Assembly: GCF_905220415.1 (NCBI RefSeq)
Contig: NC_059539.1
Span: 10,478,001 to 10,542,000 of the forward strand
Direction: 5' to 3'
Source: Colias croceus
Lineage: Eukaryota > Arthropoda > Insecta > Lepidoptera > Pieridae
Length of the DNA: 64,000 bases
The translations under genes were made by a program, and so were the position numbers. Shown here one piece after another: positions 11,199 to 23,796 of this stretch (its first letter is position 1; the number at the start of each line of letters is the position of its first letter). The notes beneath the pieces are model-generated. The model worked only from the letters and a program-made list of their open reading frames with translations, was not told where the DNA came from and made no database searches.

Positions 11199-11690
11199 GT
11201 GTCTTATCACTGTGGGCTATGGGTATGGAATAGGACCCGGCTTTCCATAAATTTACGTTTTAAAAAGTTGTTTCAATTTACTCTAAAAAGAGTTTTAGTT
11301 TTTTTTTAATCTGTAAGGGTTATAAAGTAGAAATATTAAATAGCATACATTTAGGGATAGTGTCATCACTCCATTGTCTTAGTGGCTATATTATAATAGA
11401 CGCGGATTTTAAGTTTTAATTTTAAAATTATTATTTTTCAATTTATTCTAATACGAGTTTTAGTTTTTTTTATTCTATAAGGGTTATAAAGTAGCAATGT
11501 AAAAGGTTTATGTAGAGATGTGACAATTGAGAGTGTCATCACTTCATTGTCTTATGGGGTATGGAATAGGCTAATTCGGGTTTTCTATTTATTCTAATAA
11601 TAGTTTGTGTGTTTTTATTTATTAAAAAGTTACAAAAAACAATGTAAACGATTTATGTAGAGTTGTGATAATAGGTAATATCATTGCTGA
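11199..11690. repeat. degenerate tandem repeat, three units of about 140-175 bp
   Basis: Landmarks recur in order: GTGTC(T/A)TCAC with GGTATGGAATAGG; TTACTCTAAAAAGAGTTTTAG / TTATTCTAATACGAGTTTTAG / TTATTCTAATAATAG; AAGGGTTATAAAGTAG; TTTATGTAGAG. Unit anchors are at 11199, 11360 and 11533, with a shorter third unit to about 11690. It abuts the candidate promoter on its upstream side. Confidence 0.7.
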
Positions 11691-12611
11691 ATTTAAAGAA
11701 GAATAGAAAAAAATAGATCATCACGCCTCGTGATCTACTTAATTCTTTCCAATCCTTAAAAACAAATTTCAGAAGTGCTTATTAACAAGAAACTAAAAAT
11801 AGCCCCTAAAATGCACTTAGAAAAGATCTTAATGCGCCAAGTTTTTAAAAATCTTATTATATCACGATGATTTTTTTACACGTGTTCGTTGTGCCTATTT
11901 AAAAGGAGGCAATACGTAATTCTAGAGGCCATATTTAAAATAATGTTACATAAATGTGTATTAAAATTTTCGTTTTTCATTTCTTTTGGCAACGCTGCCT
12001 TGCAATTTATAGCTTCGCATTGAAATATTAATACAATGTTTTTCAAGTACATGGTTTTTATAATCGGGTCAAGGTTTTTACAATAAATTGAATAAAAAAA
12101 ACATGTAAAATACTAATTAAGGTTTTCATAAAACTAATGAATTTTACATTATATAAAAAACTACGTATTTATGCCAAATCAATAATCAGTTCAATAAGGT
12201 TTGCTTTAATGATTGCTTTTCATTGTTATAATATAAATAAAAACATAATTTTACCTACAGATAATGAGAGAACATAAATCTCAAATTGATAATTAGTAAA
12301 ACCCAAACCGGACGGATTATTAAAACCGTATAATCCAGGTAAAATGAAAAGCACTTAACGTAAAAATTCAATTCTCACGGAAGAAGATTGCGATAAGCAT
12401 AATAAAGTTGGGTGTAATGGGGGAAATTTGAGTGGTTCGCTAATAAAGCATCATTTTACTGCAGCCATTCATCTTACTGAGGTACTGATATAATCAATCC
12501 GTTTCAACACTAATACTCTTTGGAATTGATTTCATTACGTACAAAACCGTAAAACCTAAAACTCGACTTTTTATGTTTAAGCTTTTGATAGGTTAGGTGA
12601 ACTAATAAGTT
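11691..12611. other. unassigned AT-rich DNA
   Basis: Nothing recognised. Confidence 0.55.
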
Positions 12612-12714
12612 ATAGCTCTTTTTTTGAATTTTATCTGCACCGGTATTATCTTAGAATATAAGAGAATACTCTAATATTCTATACCAATGGAGATAAAATT
12701 AAAAAAAAGAGCTT
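12612..12714. repeat. imperfect foldback of about 103 bp
   Basis: The left arm AGCTCTTTTTTTGAATTTTA (from 12614) pairs with the right arm ending near 12713, with a few mismatches. An inner inverted repeat (AGAATAT...ATATTCT) closes the loop. The right arm runs into the family R copy that follows. Confidence 0.65.
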
Positions 12715-12865
12715 ATGTGCCGAGCTAACGTGTCAGAAGTGAAACTTCTTTGACAAGATTCATACCAAAACTGTCGCCTTACTCCATGTTATTACGGTAT
12801 TACCATGATGAAATAGAAATTTTACTCTCAACGCGTCTAAAGAAGTTTCACTTCAAAACTTATTT
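12711..12865 (+). repeat. repeat family R, near-full copy
   Basis: Order of landmarks: TGTGCCGAGC, CAGAAGTGAAACTTCTTTG, CGCCTTACTCCATG, ACGGTATTACCATGA, ACTCTCAACGCG, AAGAAGTTTCACTTCAAAAC. The outer CAGAAGTGAAACTTC and GAAGTTTCACTTC form inverted ends of about 15 bp, suggesting a MITE. The 93-codon frame through 12750-13031 is incidental. Confidence 0.7.
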
Positions 12866-14419
12866 ATTTTTCCATTTTCATAACGTAACGTCTTTTAACT
12901 ATTTTACTAACAATTCTATTATTAAAATTTCAGAAAATCACACACACACACATTACCATTTCACATCCGCTTTTTCCCCTGATTGTTTATTAGAGTTATA
13001 TAACGTTGCAATTTGGTCGGGTAATAATTAAGGGTTTACATAACACAGATTGGATATGTATTTGTAAGTCAGAACCACTGTATATGCTAATTTGGCAATA
13101 TATTGAGAAGACGATCGGAATAGATTGATATGAGATAAATAATTTAATACTTTGTTCTTCACTTATTAAAATTGGTTTCAATAAATAGGCTTTACAAGAA
13201 ATAAATAGCAAGTTAGTTCAGAAATTAATTTGATACATTATACTAGTGGTTAACTCTTTTATATAACACACATAAGAATCGCTTACTTTTCCTATCTAAA
13301 ACAGAAAAGTCCGAAAAATTCCTACTATAGGTACCTATAGATATTAAATATCTAGAAATTTTGTTAAATAAGAAGCGTACACTTGGTACCGAAAATATAT
13401 TATAATATTTTATATCCAAATAATATAATACAACATCAAAGGATTACGAGTTGATAAATTAACCTCTGTAACATTTTATACACTAAGCGAAGATTACCGC
13501 GCTTAGTTCTCAACTAAACAACGTGTAGTTGGAAACACGTTCAGCAAACAATTTAAAACTGTTGAATCGACATCATTAAGATCTTAGCAAACCAAATATA
13601 GGTCAAAGCAAAACGTTGAATGCATCCCAAAGCCTCTAAACCCCTTAATATTTTTGTAGTGTACCTACGAGTAAGCTTTGATTTCGAAGTTTTCTTTTAT
13701 CTCGATTCTAGAAAGATTTAGAAATGGATTTGTGCTTTACCTTATTTGCTTATAACATAATATTATGTGTAAAATCGTTGAAGTACCTGCTTTCGATTAT
13801 ATCATACGAAAAATTTTGCTATTTGCCTGTTAAATTAGTCGTCAATAACGTTAAATTGCATCTTAATAAATCATTTAGGTTAGGAAAAAATAATCTTAAT
13901 AACATTTTAATCTATCCTATATTAACAAAATAAGTGGATGCTTTGACCTTAATTTTCTCTCCTTCAATGATCTTTCGTTTGCCTGTAAAATTTTTCTTAA
14001 AAACACAGTATACATTAATTTGCGTCTCACCGAGTAATAAGATTGAAACTTTCCAAAAAAGCATCTTAATTTAAACTCTTGTAACGTACCACAAATTAAA
14101 CTGTAACTTTTAAAATATATAATGGCTAATGTACTATCTTAATTAATCTATTACAATAAACTTAAGAGGTGAGTTAATTAAATTTTATTTGTATTAGTTA
14201 TACGAGTAGATCATAATTAACTAGACATACAAAGTTAAACAATTTAACAAAGTCTGGCTCAAACCTTTAAATGCTATTTACCTATAATAATAATAATTAT
14301 TATACAGTTACCACCTAAATGCTAAAGGTAAGGTAAGGTTAAGTATTTGATTGAATAAACGAATTTGAATAGTCAAGGCTTTAAATTTATGCAATACTTA
14401 ATGCTTACATATATTACAA
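12866..14419. other. unassigned AT-rich DNA
   Basis: Holds a short CA run near 12936-12950. A 69-codon frame at 13724-13933 has no recognisable motif. Confidence 0.55.
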
Positions 14420-14598
14420 CTAGCTGTGCTCCGCGGTTTTACCCGCAGTGCTCAGCTCATGTTGGTCTTAGCGTGATGATAGCCTTCCTCGATTAATGAG
14501 CTATTTGACACCGAAAAATTTTTTCAAATCGGAACAATAGTTCCTGAGATTAGCGCGTTCAAACAAACAAACTCTTCTGCTATATAATATTAGTATAA
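14420..14598 (-). mobile_element. Helitron-like element, family F (Lep1-like)
   Basis: Minus orientation: A|CTAG at 14420-14423, then the complement of the F tail with paired CCGCGG / CCGC segments, TTCCTGAGATTAGCGCGTTC and CAAACAAACAAAC. The head is AT-rich and ends near TTAGTATAA, so the terminal GA|T is mutated. Confidence 0.8.
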
Positions 14599-16186
14599 TA
14601 TATTAAATACCTTTATACTCATTTGTTTGTACTTACCAAAGAAGATCGAAAACCACTAGACCAACTTTAATATTCCTACATGTCTCACGCTATTATTAGT
14701 GTTATTATCCCAGTAAATCGTATCCAAACTCATAATATATCAAGACACGAAATTAACTAACGCATCTTATATTACCTTATAATAATATCACTCGAGAGGC
14801 CCATCGTTCTTAACAGGCGTAATCTCTTTTTTGCTTATAGGCTAGGAAAAAATGACAGTGATAAAGCGATGTCTCTAATTCGTCCTGAGGGAACGTTTAC
14901 GTTTGAAACATTACCTACGGAATTGGAAAATATTTAATTATGCATGGTTTTTTGTGAAGGTCAGATTTCAAAATTTCCTTTAGCTTCTGGAATTCTTAAT
15001 TTTTTATCAAATTGCGATTGGATTTTTAAAGTATTTGGTCCATAATATGAGATTTCTTATTCATGTATTCAGATAATTTTTCTTTTAGGGTCAGTACACA
15101 ATTATTTTATTGCTTCACTTCACTGATCTAATTCAAAATTGAAAGTTCTATTATACACGAACACATACATATTATATATAGTATATGTATGTTATATACA
15201 TATACTATTATAAAACTTTATAAATGTGTATAAAATGCTTATAGGTAAGTATAATTTTATGGTAAACTTGTGCGGTAAAGAAAGACAATAAGTTCATTAT
15301 GGCAAAGCTCTATAATAGATTAAATTAAAATTCATCCTCACATATTGTCTTTTATAATAAATTTCATTATCGAAAGCTGTATTTTTTTTTCTGTACCTTC
15401 AGCTACTATTTTCATATTAAAACATCTTATAATCATAATAATATGTTTAGTTATACCTAATTGGAATATTGATTACTCAAAACATAACTTCGTGAACTTA
15501 CTCCTTAAAGTTTTCAGACACGGCTCAAGATTCAATCTATTAGTGATTCAGTTTATTTGTTGTGCAAATTGTGTGGTAAGTAAGGTTTACTAATAAATTA
15601 GTGATTTAATTCTATTTACTTTTGGATTAAGGGCATCGTAATACAATTCGAGTAAAGTTGTTCTATCTAGGATCTGATTTATGTCGACAAATGTAAAATT
15701 AAAAATGCGTTGAACAAGTGTGAACCAAAAGCGGGTCTACAATATTCGGATTTTCACGAGTATTTCAAAGTATTATGTAAGAGTAGGATAAGCTACATAA
15801 GCGTAATATAGAACCTTGCGCAATTTAGATCCAATTGTATTATAATATCAAGTCAGTATAATGCAATCAAAGTACAAAAAATAAGATTTTCTAGTCTTTT
15901 TTATATTTCAAATAAAACAAGTTATAACTGTATATAGGTACCTACTATAAATCACGCTTTAACGGTGATATTTCAAGTAAATATTCAATAATTTCGTCAG
16001 CATTCAGTATTCTTTGAAACCACTCTAAGATTTTTAATCATTCACAAGGTCTTCAGAGCCGATCAATCTAGACAGGTGTCAATTTTCGATTCAGTTTTCG
16101 ATTCACGGAAATTACCGGTATCGCAAAGCCTTCAAGTAAATCCTATTTAACTGGAATCTCCAATCGAACAGTTTTCATCATTCATT
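14599..16186. other. unassigned AT-rich DNA
   Basis: Includes an AT hairpin at 15178-15208 (13-bp arms, 5-base loop). An 82-codon hydrophobic frame at 15345-15593 has AT-driven composition and no domain. Confidence 0.55.
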
Positions 16187-16455
16187 AGGCGGGTCTCTAC
16201 AGAGCGAGCATCCTCGCGAATCAATTGCGTAAGCGTAAGCGTAATTCGTAAAGTGGGTCAGCGTGCTATGATCTTCCAAGTGGTACGCATGTGTATGCAT
16301 CATCTGCTTGTAATAGTGGAACCGATTTACGCGGCTGTATGAAGCTTTGTCTCTTTTTACTCAAGTGCCTCGGGCGTGTCAGTCCACACTGATCGAGCAG
16401 ATTCGCGCGGCAATTGCTTAGTGAGGCTGCTCGCTCTGTGTGAACACTCTTATTC
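16187..16455. mobile_element. MITE-like element, family I
   Basis: Inverted ends: ACAGAGCGAGCATCCTCGCG from about 16199, and the complement of GCTCGCTCTGTGTGAACAC at the right near 16427-16445. The arms stay similar for about 30 bp, down to CAATTGCG. The interior is GC-balanced and non-coding. The target duplication could not be resolved. A related copy lies at 48215-48365. Confidence 0.7.
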
Positions 16456-17514
16456 ATTTAATGAACCACAGAATTGAATATATTGATTGCTTGTCTGTTC
16501 AAAGAATATTGGAAACGTGTTCAAACTGTGTTTTTTGATCTGATTTAAAGAAATATACTTTTTGTATTGCCATTATGAACGCCTGAAATATTGATAAAAT
16601 CTAGTGGACTGATGAAAATCGTATTGATTATAAGTTTTATCTAAATTGGTGAGTTCTGACTATTGTGAGTTTGAGGTATCTTAAATATGAGATTATATTA
16701 TTATAAACTATTTCTGTGCATAAAATAGTCTCTATAATTATTGCATACACTTCTTTCCATACATAGAAAAAATACTTTAAATAACGAATAGTCTATTAAC
16801 TGAGATTTACTTTATTTCATCCATATCTTATTTAAAATTACAATAAATGTTTGGACCGTACCTACAGTCCACAATGCAGTGCACCCCAAATATTTGCGAT
16901 GGCCACACAAACATTTGTTGTTGTATGCGACAAATACAGGATTATATTCAATGTATTCCCAATTGTATACTATTTAAATACCCTCATTTGCTTGTGTTTG
17001 TATCAATTACAACTTGCTCTTACGGTTGCATGGGTTTAATGAAAGTTACTAGTTGAACTGTTTAGTCTGTTGTTTGGTAGCTGTATCGTTTCTGGTCGTT
17101 TATAAGGATCGCTTTAAGTTACTTTGTAGTCTATTTAATATAATGCTAGAGTCTTCATATTACAGAATCTAAACTTTAAAAAATTAAATAAAAATAAAAT
17201 AAAAAAAATAAAATTTCCGAAATTATGATATACCTTATAGTCATTTTATCGAAATATAGAACGATAATATTACTCAGAACTAGTATAATGCAAAACCTCG
17301 AAAGCAAAGAAAAAGAACTACAAAGCATCTCGTTCTTTTAAACAGCTTTTAAAAATATGAAGGTTTCTGTGCAAAGTCGTGAAAGTAATATCAGTCACTT
17401 TGAGGGGTTTTAGGAAGTTTAAAATAATAATACAATGAACAGAATACTTTGATGAGTGCTCTTTGCGGTTAAAAAATATTTTCTGTGTTATATAATGATA
17501 TATAATTTGAATGG
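16456..17514. other. unassigned AT-rich DNA
   Basis: Two overlapping small frames near 16850-17056 have no domain. Nothing else recognised. Confidence 0.5.
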
Positions 17515-17664
17515 AACGGTTTAAAAAAGTCTACTTAACCCTTCCAATCGTTTTGCCTCAATATTTCCATTGTAAATGAAAGCAAAGTTATCAGAACATT
17601 CTAGTTTCATTTTTGTGTTTCAAAGTCGTAAAAACAAATCCTTTTGCTATCCCATTCGATTCAT
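17515..17664. repeat. dispersed 150-bp repeat, copy 1
   Basis: Shares CTTCCAATCGTTTTGC, ATATTTCCATTGTAAATGAA, CAGAACATTCTA and AACAAATCCTTTTGCTA with 19021-19166 in the same order and orientation. No known element is recognised. Confidence 0.8.
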
Positions 17665-17998
17665 TATATTACCCTAGGTTCGTGTCAGTAAAACTATAAG
17701 TATATAATATCTATCATATTAAACTAAATTATGCTTTTATGAAAACGTTTAAATTTACATAATTTCGGGACATGGCTTTATATATCAGATTCCTTGGATT
17801 ACTTCACTTCACATAACTCTTCGACTTTTCTTTCCTATCCGATATGATTTATTACCTGCCTATCGGATCTGAATTCGGAGGAATACAAAAGACGAACTTT
17901 TGTACAAACTTTTATTCTCAGTTTGAATAGCACAATGGAAGCCAATTATTTAAATCTACTATTTTAACGCTACGTTACTCAAAGATTGTATGAAAATA

Positions 17999-18225
17999 CT
18001 AGTTTTTCACCCGCGTTCACCCACGTTGTAACAGAAAATCCTACCTAATTATAGGTGATAGTAATACCTAGTTCCCATCCTCGTGGGACATACGGGATAA
18101 AATCTTATGTCCTTTCTAAGGTCACAAACTGTATTTGTATATTTTTTTCCAAATCGGTTCAGTGGTTATGGTTTGAAGAAGAGACAGACAGGTGACTTTA
18201 CAAACTCTTCTCACCTACTTTTATC
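17999..18225 (-). mobile_element. Helitron-like element, diverged, family E/B type
   Basis: A|CTAG at 17999, CACCCGCGTTCACCCACG in place of the GC tail, TCCTCGTGGGACATACGGGA, AAATCGGTTCAGTGG, and GAGACAGACAGG near the head. Many substitutions; old. Confidence 0.65.
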
Positions 18226-18359
18226 ACTGAGATGTATACAAAATATAGTTTACATACGTACCGAATCCAGCCCAAAAAAGAATATAGTACTGTACTGTTT
18301 CGGAAAAATTGGGAACAAGCACTCGAACACGACTATTGTATGTAGAGTGTAGATGCTAT

Positions 18360-18790
18360 AAACTTTCGATCATACTACCAAAAGCCAAACGTCAATCACG
18401 GCTAGACACATAAACTGGATTCAGTTTGGCTCGTAACATTCAAGCAATGTTATTGGTACAATCTCGGTTGGTCGGAGCAATTTCAATTGTTCTCTAAATT
18501 GCCCCTGTTTGCCTATACACATCACAATTAAGGAGCCAATTCCAATATTGCCCCTGCTGCAGGTACGTAAGTAGCCGGTCTTAAGATGATGTCTATGCAT
18601 AAACAGTATACACTCCAGTCGCTTATTTCAGTATGAAACAAAAGACACATGAAGTTTGGGAGACGAGAGATGCATCGGCACGTAATGGGGTCGCTTGCAG
18701 CGTGTTAAATTTATGCAGTCACAATTTATAGGAGGGGGCTAGAGGTTGTCTTCTAAACCTTAATTGCATCATTTACGCCGCTTTTTAATT
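18360..18790. other. non-repetitive patch of balanced composition
   Basis: No element family of the window is present, and GC content is above the flanks. Short motifs such as TTTATGCAG, CTTAATTGCATCA and AATTGCCCC (twice) are compatible with a regulatory element. Nothing shows function directly. Confidence 0.2.
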
Positions 18791-18819
18791 GTTTAGATCT
18801 ACATTTTTTTTTTGTTTTA

Positions 18820-19166
18820 TAGATTAACAATGTCGCTGTTACAAGAATATATTTGCAATTCATAGTTTAGCTCAGCAATGCATATTTTAATTGAAATGTT
18901 TAAAAAAGTGTACTAATTCATTGTATTATAGATTAATAAAATCAGGATAACTGTTACAAGGACATCTGGAATGCATAATTTCATACAACAGCACATATTA
19001 AAAGTATATCTGAATTGAAAGCTTTAAAAGTCTACTAAACCTTTCCAATCGTTTTGCTTCAAATATTTCCATTGTAAATGAAAGCAAAACTACCAGAACA
19101 TTCTATTTGCATTTTAGTGTATCAGAGTGTTGAAAACAAATCCTTTTGCTAACCCATTCGATTCAC
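18820..19166. repeat. diverged tandem pair plus copy 2 of the 150-bp repeat
   Basis: TAGATTAACAATGTCGCTGT (18822) and TAGATTAATAAAATCAGGAT (18929) begin two related stretches of about 107 bp. Both contain CTGTTACAAG, AATGCAT and a TTTAAAA...TCTACTAA-type end. The second runs directly into the copy of the 17515 repeat at 19021-19166. Confidence 0.65.
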
Positions 19167-20879
19167 CGTTCGTTTTACACGCAACAGAAATTCGATTGTC
19201 AGTTTTAAAGCACAATAAAAACGGAAGAGTTTATCGCCCAGTAAAACCAATAAGGATCAGTTTGACCTTTATGAAACCGCTCACTTGACTCGTTTTATCC
19301 GTTCGAAGGGATAACCTTTTCATTTTTTCGATCCGTTGATTTATACGTGGCGGCAGAATATGTCATTTTGATTTAAGTACGTGTTCATTTGAGATAGCGT
19401 TAGTTTTTAGAATTCTTGGGATAGTAGAGTATTAAAATAATTTAATTGTGGATTCAAAATGAATGGAGATAAGAGATTTTATTTACGAGTATGGTTTTAA
19501 TTTAAGTAATGAGCATAACGATATCAATCGTACGAAGAAAATGACGAACTATTTATTTTTTAATGTTTAGAAAATTTAAGATTATTTCGACCTTATTATG
19601 CATGAAAAATCGAACATGGAAATATTATATTGCCTTAAAGCCTCCTCTGTCTTCTGACGAATGCTCTATTAAAAAGGTTCCGCCGTTTCGGTACATATCC
19701 TGTGCAAATAGACTAAATTTTTATATGGTAATAAAGGTGAAATCATAATTTTTCGCTTAAACACTATCCCCTTTATATAATGTGTGACTTCTTTCTATGA
19801 AATTTATGTTGACCGATTAGAATAGTTCTCTAGTTCACTATAAATTGCTGAACTTTTAGCAACAATTTAAACTGAACCTTACCATACGAATACTTGTGGG
19901 TAGTATAAATTCCAGTAAAATGGTTTAATTAAATTAATTAATGGCAATTCTAGTAAATTCTACAAATATAAAAGTAATTTTATATGCTACGTTTTTTATG
20001 TTATCACACTTTTTGTGTTGATTTTTTGGAAAAATTTGGTTAAATTATATTTAATTTTTTTAAATGATTTGTGGCGAGAATCTCGGATAATTTTACAAAT
20101 TTTCAAAAAATTTCCACGTTTTATTATGTCATCACTGTTGAAGCTTTTTGGACGAGTTTTGATAAATATATAAATAGGATTAGAGTTAAGTTGTTTTTTG
20201 CAAAAACAAAACTTTTAAATGGGTTCTATAAGATGAAAATTTGTTTCCAGAACGATAACCACATTATAACGAGAAAAAGCTACTTCCTTATATTATGTGA
20301 AAATAAATTACGTATTCATAAAGCGGCTGAAAGCGCTTAAAAAACATAAGCAGCATAAGCTTCGACATTCTTAAGGAGCAAAAGCAAATGAGATGTAGAG
20401 AGAAACGAAGAATTAAGCCGCATTTCCATTCGCTTTTTAACTTTGTAACAAAATACTGTTTGTGCTGAAAGTCTGTTGTTTCTAATTATTTGTTGTGTCT
20501 CAAAATCGTGCAGTACTCGGAATTGTATGATGGGTTTTAATGGCACAGTTGTATGAGCTTAAAGAGACAGAGTCTGTTTATATTTTTTAAGGGATGAGTG
20601 TGTTTGTAGTTTTAATTTAATGCATTTATATCATAATAAGTAAGAATGAACGATATTAAAGGTATTTTCTCCTTTATTTACGCATCTTTCAATGTAACGT
20701 TATTGCTAAAAATACAACTGTTCATTTAAAATAGAAACTTATAACCGTTGTATTTCATGTTTAACTGTTATATTATCTTATAAATGTTTATCTCGTGGCT
20801 CTTTGTCTATGTCCATGTCTAAAGAGTATGGACAACTGCATTAAACTTATATGTCGTATTTAGAACAAGTAGCAGATTT
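19167..20879. other. unassigned AT-rich DNA
   Basis: Frames at 19563-19748, 20071-20340 and 20337-20546 (minus) are AT-driven and domain-free, and are not called. Confidence 0.5.
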
Positions 20880-20950
20880 ACCAAACCGACATTTACTCCA
20901 TCGGGAATTGAACCTAAGGCCTATCAGTTAAGTTCACGTGGATTGTGTAA
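20880..20950 (-). mobile_element. degenerate tRNA-related SINE fragment
   Basis: On the minus strand, CCTTAGGTTCAATTCCCGAT contains a Pol III B-box match GGTTCAATTCC (20904-20914). Upstream sequence is too diverged to show a clear A box. No target duplication seen. Confidence 0.45.
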
Positions 20951-21479
20951 TCCAAAGTAAAGAGAAAATAAAATGCTTTTTAAAAGTTGCTAATTAAAAG
21001 TTTTGTTTACATATCTTTATTTCAAACATAATATCAATACAAGTAATTCGTATAGTAAGCCCATCGTGAATTGTTACTTTGTAGTACGTAATAGACAATG
21101 AAACTGATAAATACTTTATCGTAGGTACTTTTTTCCTTTCTATATAAATATCCTCTGTAAATTGTTACGCTTCTAGGTCTTACCTTTGAAGCGGCTACAT
21201 ATTTACATGGACAAATACAAAATAACGTCTACATAATATTTCTCACACGTTTAGAAAATTCTAGAAATACGTTAGGAACAAAATCGCAATTCGGATAAAC
21301 TGCTAACTTATATTTGAAGCCATGTTTCTGGCAAGCGTATCTGGAGCGAGGATAAAAATATGAATCAAAATGAATAGGATTAAAATTCGTTGTCTTTTGT
21401 GAACGCTCGTTATTCAAGATTTTAATAATCTATTGAAAGCGCCTACTGTTAGCTGATACAATTGTATGTACAATGCCTA
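20951..21479. other. unassigned AT-rich DNA
   Basis: Nothing recognised. Confidence 0.5.
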
Positions 21480-21970
21480 TATTGAGACAAAAGGCAGTAT
21501 CAGGAACTTATTTATATTAAACTCGCTTTCCAATCGCGTTTACATACCAACTAAAACCTTCGAATCCACACTATCCATTCGTGAAAATAGAATGAAATGG
21601 AGAGAATAGATTTTAAGTTAACAGGCAGACGCAGCAGAGGATATTATGTGATAAGTTTAAAATATAGTGCAATTAAAGTTTAAACCAAAGCAACCTGAAC
21701 ACATTATAAGCCCACTGATTAAAGCTCAAAATTGACTAATAAACACTAATCACCTCCCACGCAATCTCAAATCTTAGATATCGATTGATTCCTTGAAAGA
21801 AAGTTAAAAATAGCCCAGTTGATTTCAGTCTAGTATTAGAAGGCAATCCTTCCAACAAATTGTGGGGTGCTAAATAGGATCACCTTGCTCCGGTAGCCAA
21901 TTACTAGCAACTGTAATGATGTCGTTTACCCGGGATAATAGTATATTATAGTGTTCTATTTATAGAAGAA
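21480..21970. other. non-repetitive patch of balanced composition
   Basis: Free of recognised repeats. Contains homeodomain-like GCCAATTACTAGC, AACCAAAGCAACC and ATCACCTCCCACGC. A candidate regulatory stretch by composition only. Confidence 0.2.
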
Positions 21971-22105
21971 AATATACCTTTAGAGTTTAGATAAATATGT
22001 CACAAAGGAAGTGTATTTGATTGGTACGAATTCCTGTTATAATATTCGATAGTATGAATAGATCAGAAGTTCTGAATATTTGATTAGTTATAGTTTTATT
22101 AAAGA

Positions 22106-22305
22106 CTAGCTTCCGCCCACGACTTTGTACGTGCATCCCCATTTTTCCCCGTTCCCGCAAGAATTTCGGGAAATCCTTTCTTAGGGGACGCCTACGTTAT
22201 GACATTTACCTGCATGCCAAATTTCAGCCCGATACGTCCAGTGGTTTGGGCTGTGCGTTGATAGATCACTATATCAGTCACCTTTGAGTTTTATATATAT
22301 ATAGA
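22106..22305 (-). mobile_element. Helitron-like element, family C, complete
   Basis: Minus orientation: A(22105)|CTAG...GA|T(22306). Carries CCCCGTTCCCGCAAGAATTT, ACGTCCAGTGGTTTGGGC and GATAGATCACTATATCAGTC. A second copy at 51635-51835 is about 95 percent similar by eye. Confidence 0.85.
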
Positions 22306-22397
22306 TCTAAGATACCTGTAGATCTACCACATAAATGCTCTAATCTTGACCAGGTATTTGGTTTTAGTAGGTACTAAATAACATTTCTTTCTTTTCT

Positions 22398-22530
22398 TGC
22401 AGGTTCTTCTCCATAGATACTGATTTCCGAATCGATGATAATTAATGTTAAAACAGCTGTGACGATTCTAAAGTACTTCTAGAAGAAGTCTAATTGAATA
22501 AATAAATGTTTGAGTTTGAGTTTTCTTTCA
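22398..22530 (+). mobile_element. putative retroelement 3' end
   Basis: TTCTCCATAGATACTGATTTCC leads into GAATAAATAAATGTTTGAGT and GAGTTTGAG, the polyadenylation-signal plus simple-repeat tail often found at ends of lepidopteran LINE copies. It is preceded by a strong splice-acceptor-like TTCTTTTCTTGCAG at 22389-22402, so a short terminal exon is an alternative. No coding frame. Confidence 0.35.
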
Positions 22531-22975
22531 AAGATACACGAATATTTTATTTGTATATAATTACATATGTAATAGGTACATATGTGCTGGAAAAAAGTAT
22601 GTACAAACTGTACAAAATATTGACTCAAGATTTACTTTTCAGAATGTTTTGAATAAATAACATTAAGTATGTTCCAACAGAAACACATTTTGCCTTAACG
22701 AAAGGCTTACAGGCTTACGTATAAACCGGCTAATCCAGTGCTGAATACCCATTAATTTTGTAAGATTTCCTTCGCTTGCAGAAGAGCCTACAGATTTAAT
22801 ACAGGAATCGATTGAGCTTGTACGCGAATGTTTATCGACGACATGTATTGTCGTGATTGTGCCTATACTAATATAATATAAAGGTATACTTAAGCTCCAA
22901 GGATACAGTTAACTAATGATGTCATTATAAATTACCGTTGATCCTTGAGAAACTGCTTGACACCTGCCAATAGTG
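22531..22975. other. unassigned AT-rich DNA
   Basis: Nothing recognised. Confidence 0.5.
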
Positions 22976-23160
22976 ACGAATTTGGTACTTAATATAAGAA
23001 ACATAACCTTTCTTCTGATGCAGTCGGATAAATAAATGAGTCGCTACGAAACTCGTAGTTGCCAATAGCGATGAAAACTAAAAATAATACATACATAAAA
23101 ACCTTCCGATACAGTCGGGTAAACAAGTCGCTACGAAAGTCGCAGTCGTGAATTGTTCAG
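22976..23160. repeat. diverged tandem duplication, about 90-bp period
   Basis: GCCAATAGTGACGA (22976) and GCCAATAGCGATGA (23061); TGCAGTCGGATAAA (23019) and TACAGTCGGGTAAA (23110); GAGTCGCTACGAAACTCG and AAGTCGCTACGAAAGTCG. Confidence 0.7.
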
Positions 23161-23787
23161 GAACGACGAACGAACGAAAAACTCATATAGTAAGTAGAGA
23201 CTCAGATCGGATATAAACAAACAAGAACACAATTTTAAAAACGTTTAATTATAGTTATAATTTTAAATTATTTTACTTTAATAAATTATTATGTCTGGTC
23301 GCATTAGGTGCATTAAGTGCTATATCTTAAAATACCTTTTCAATTCTACCCCAGTAAATTAAATTGCCCCAGTAAAAAAACAGGTTTGCAAAAACTTTCC
23401 ACCCGTCAGCATTTTCACAGCCACAAAGCGTTAAAGTAGTTTTATGTTAATGCAATTTAAGTGCAAGAAAATCTTTCTTTCATTTCATTTTTAAAAGCGA
23501 CAAATAGGAGCGTCGCGGACATTTTTCCGTTTCACAGGTATTCGCTCCAGGCATTTTCCTCAATTCGTGCCTACGCCTTGTGACGTAACAAATAAAATTA
23601 CATACCTTCGTTTTGTATACATGGAGCTTTTTCTTTGTCTTACCCTATTTGCATTCTAAACTTTCCGCCCCTGTATTATTTTACGAAACTATTTGGTGCT
23701 ATTATTTTCGGAACATATCAAAATTTTCATGGATTTAAATTAAAAACTATATTCATTGTTCTATTCAAAATAAATATTATAAGAAAC
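23161..23787. other. unassigned DNA, partly GC-balanced
   Basis: 23500-23590 contains GGAGCGTCGCGGACATTTTT and ATTCGCTCCAGGC and is non-repetitive in the window. No gene seen. Confidence 0.45.
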
Positions 23788-23796
23788 TAATCTATA

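Noticed and set aside
16266..16457. 63-codon minus-strand frame
   Set aside because: It lies within the family I MITE and has no domain.
20071..20340. 89-codon frame
   Set aside because: Composition follows the AT-rich background and no motif is present.
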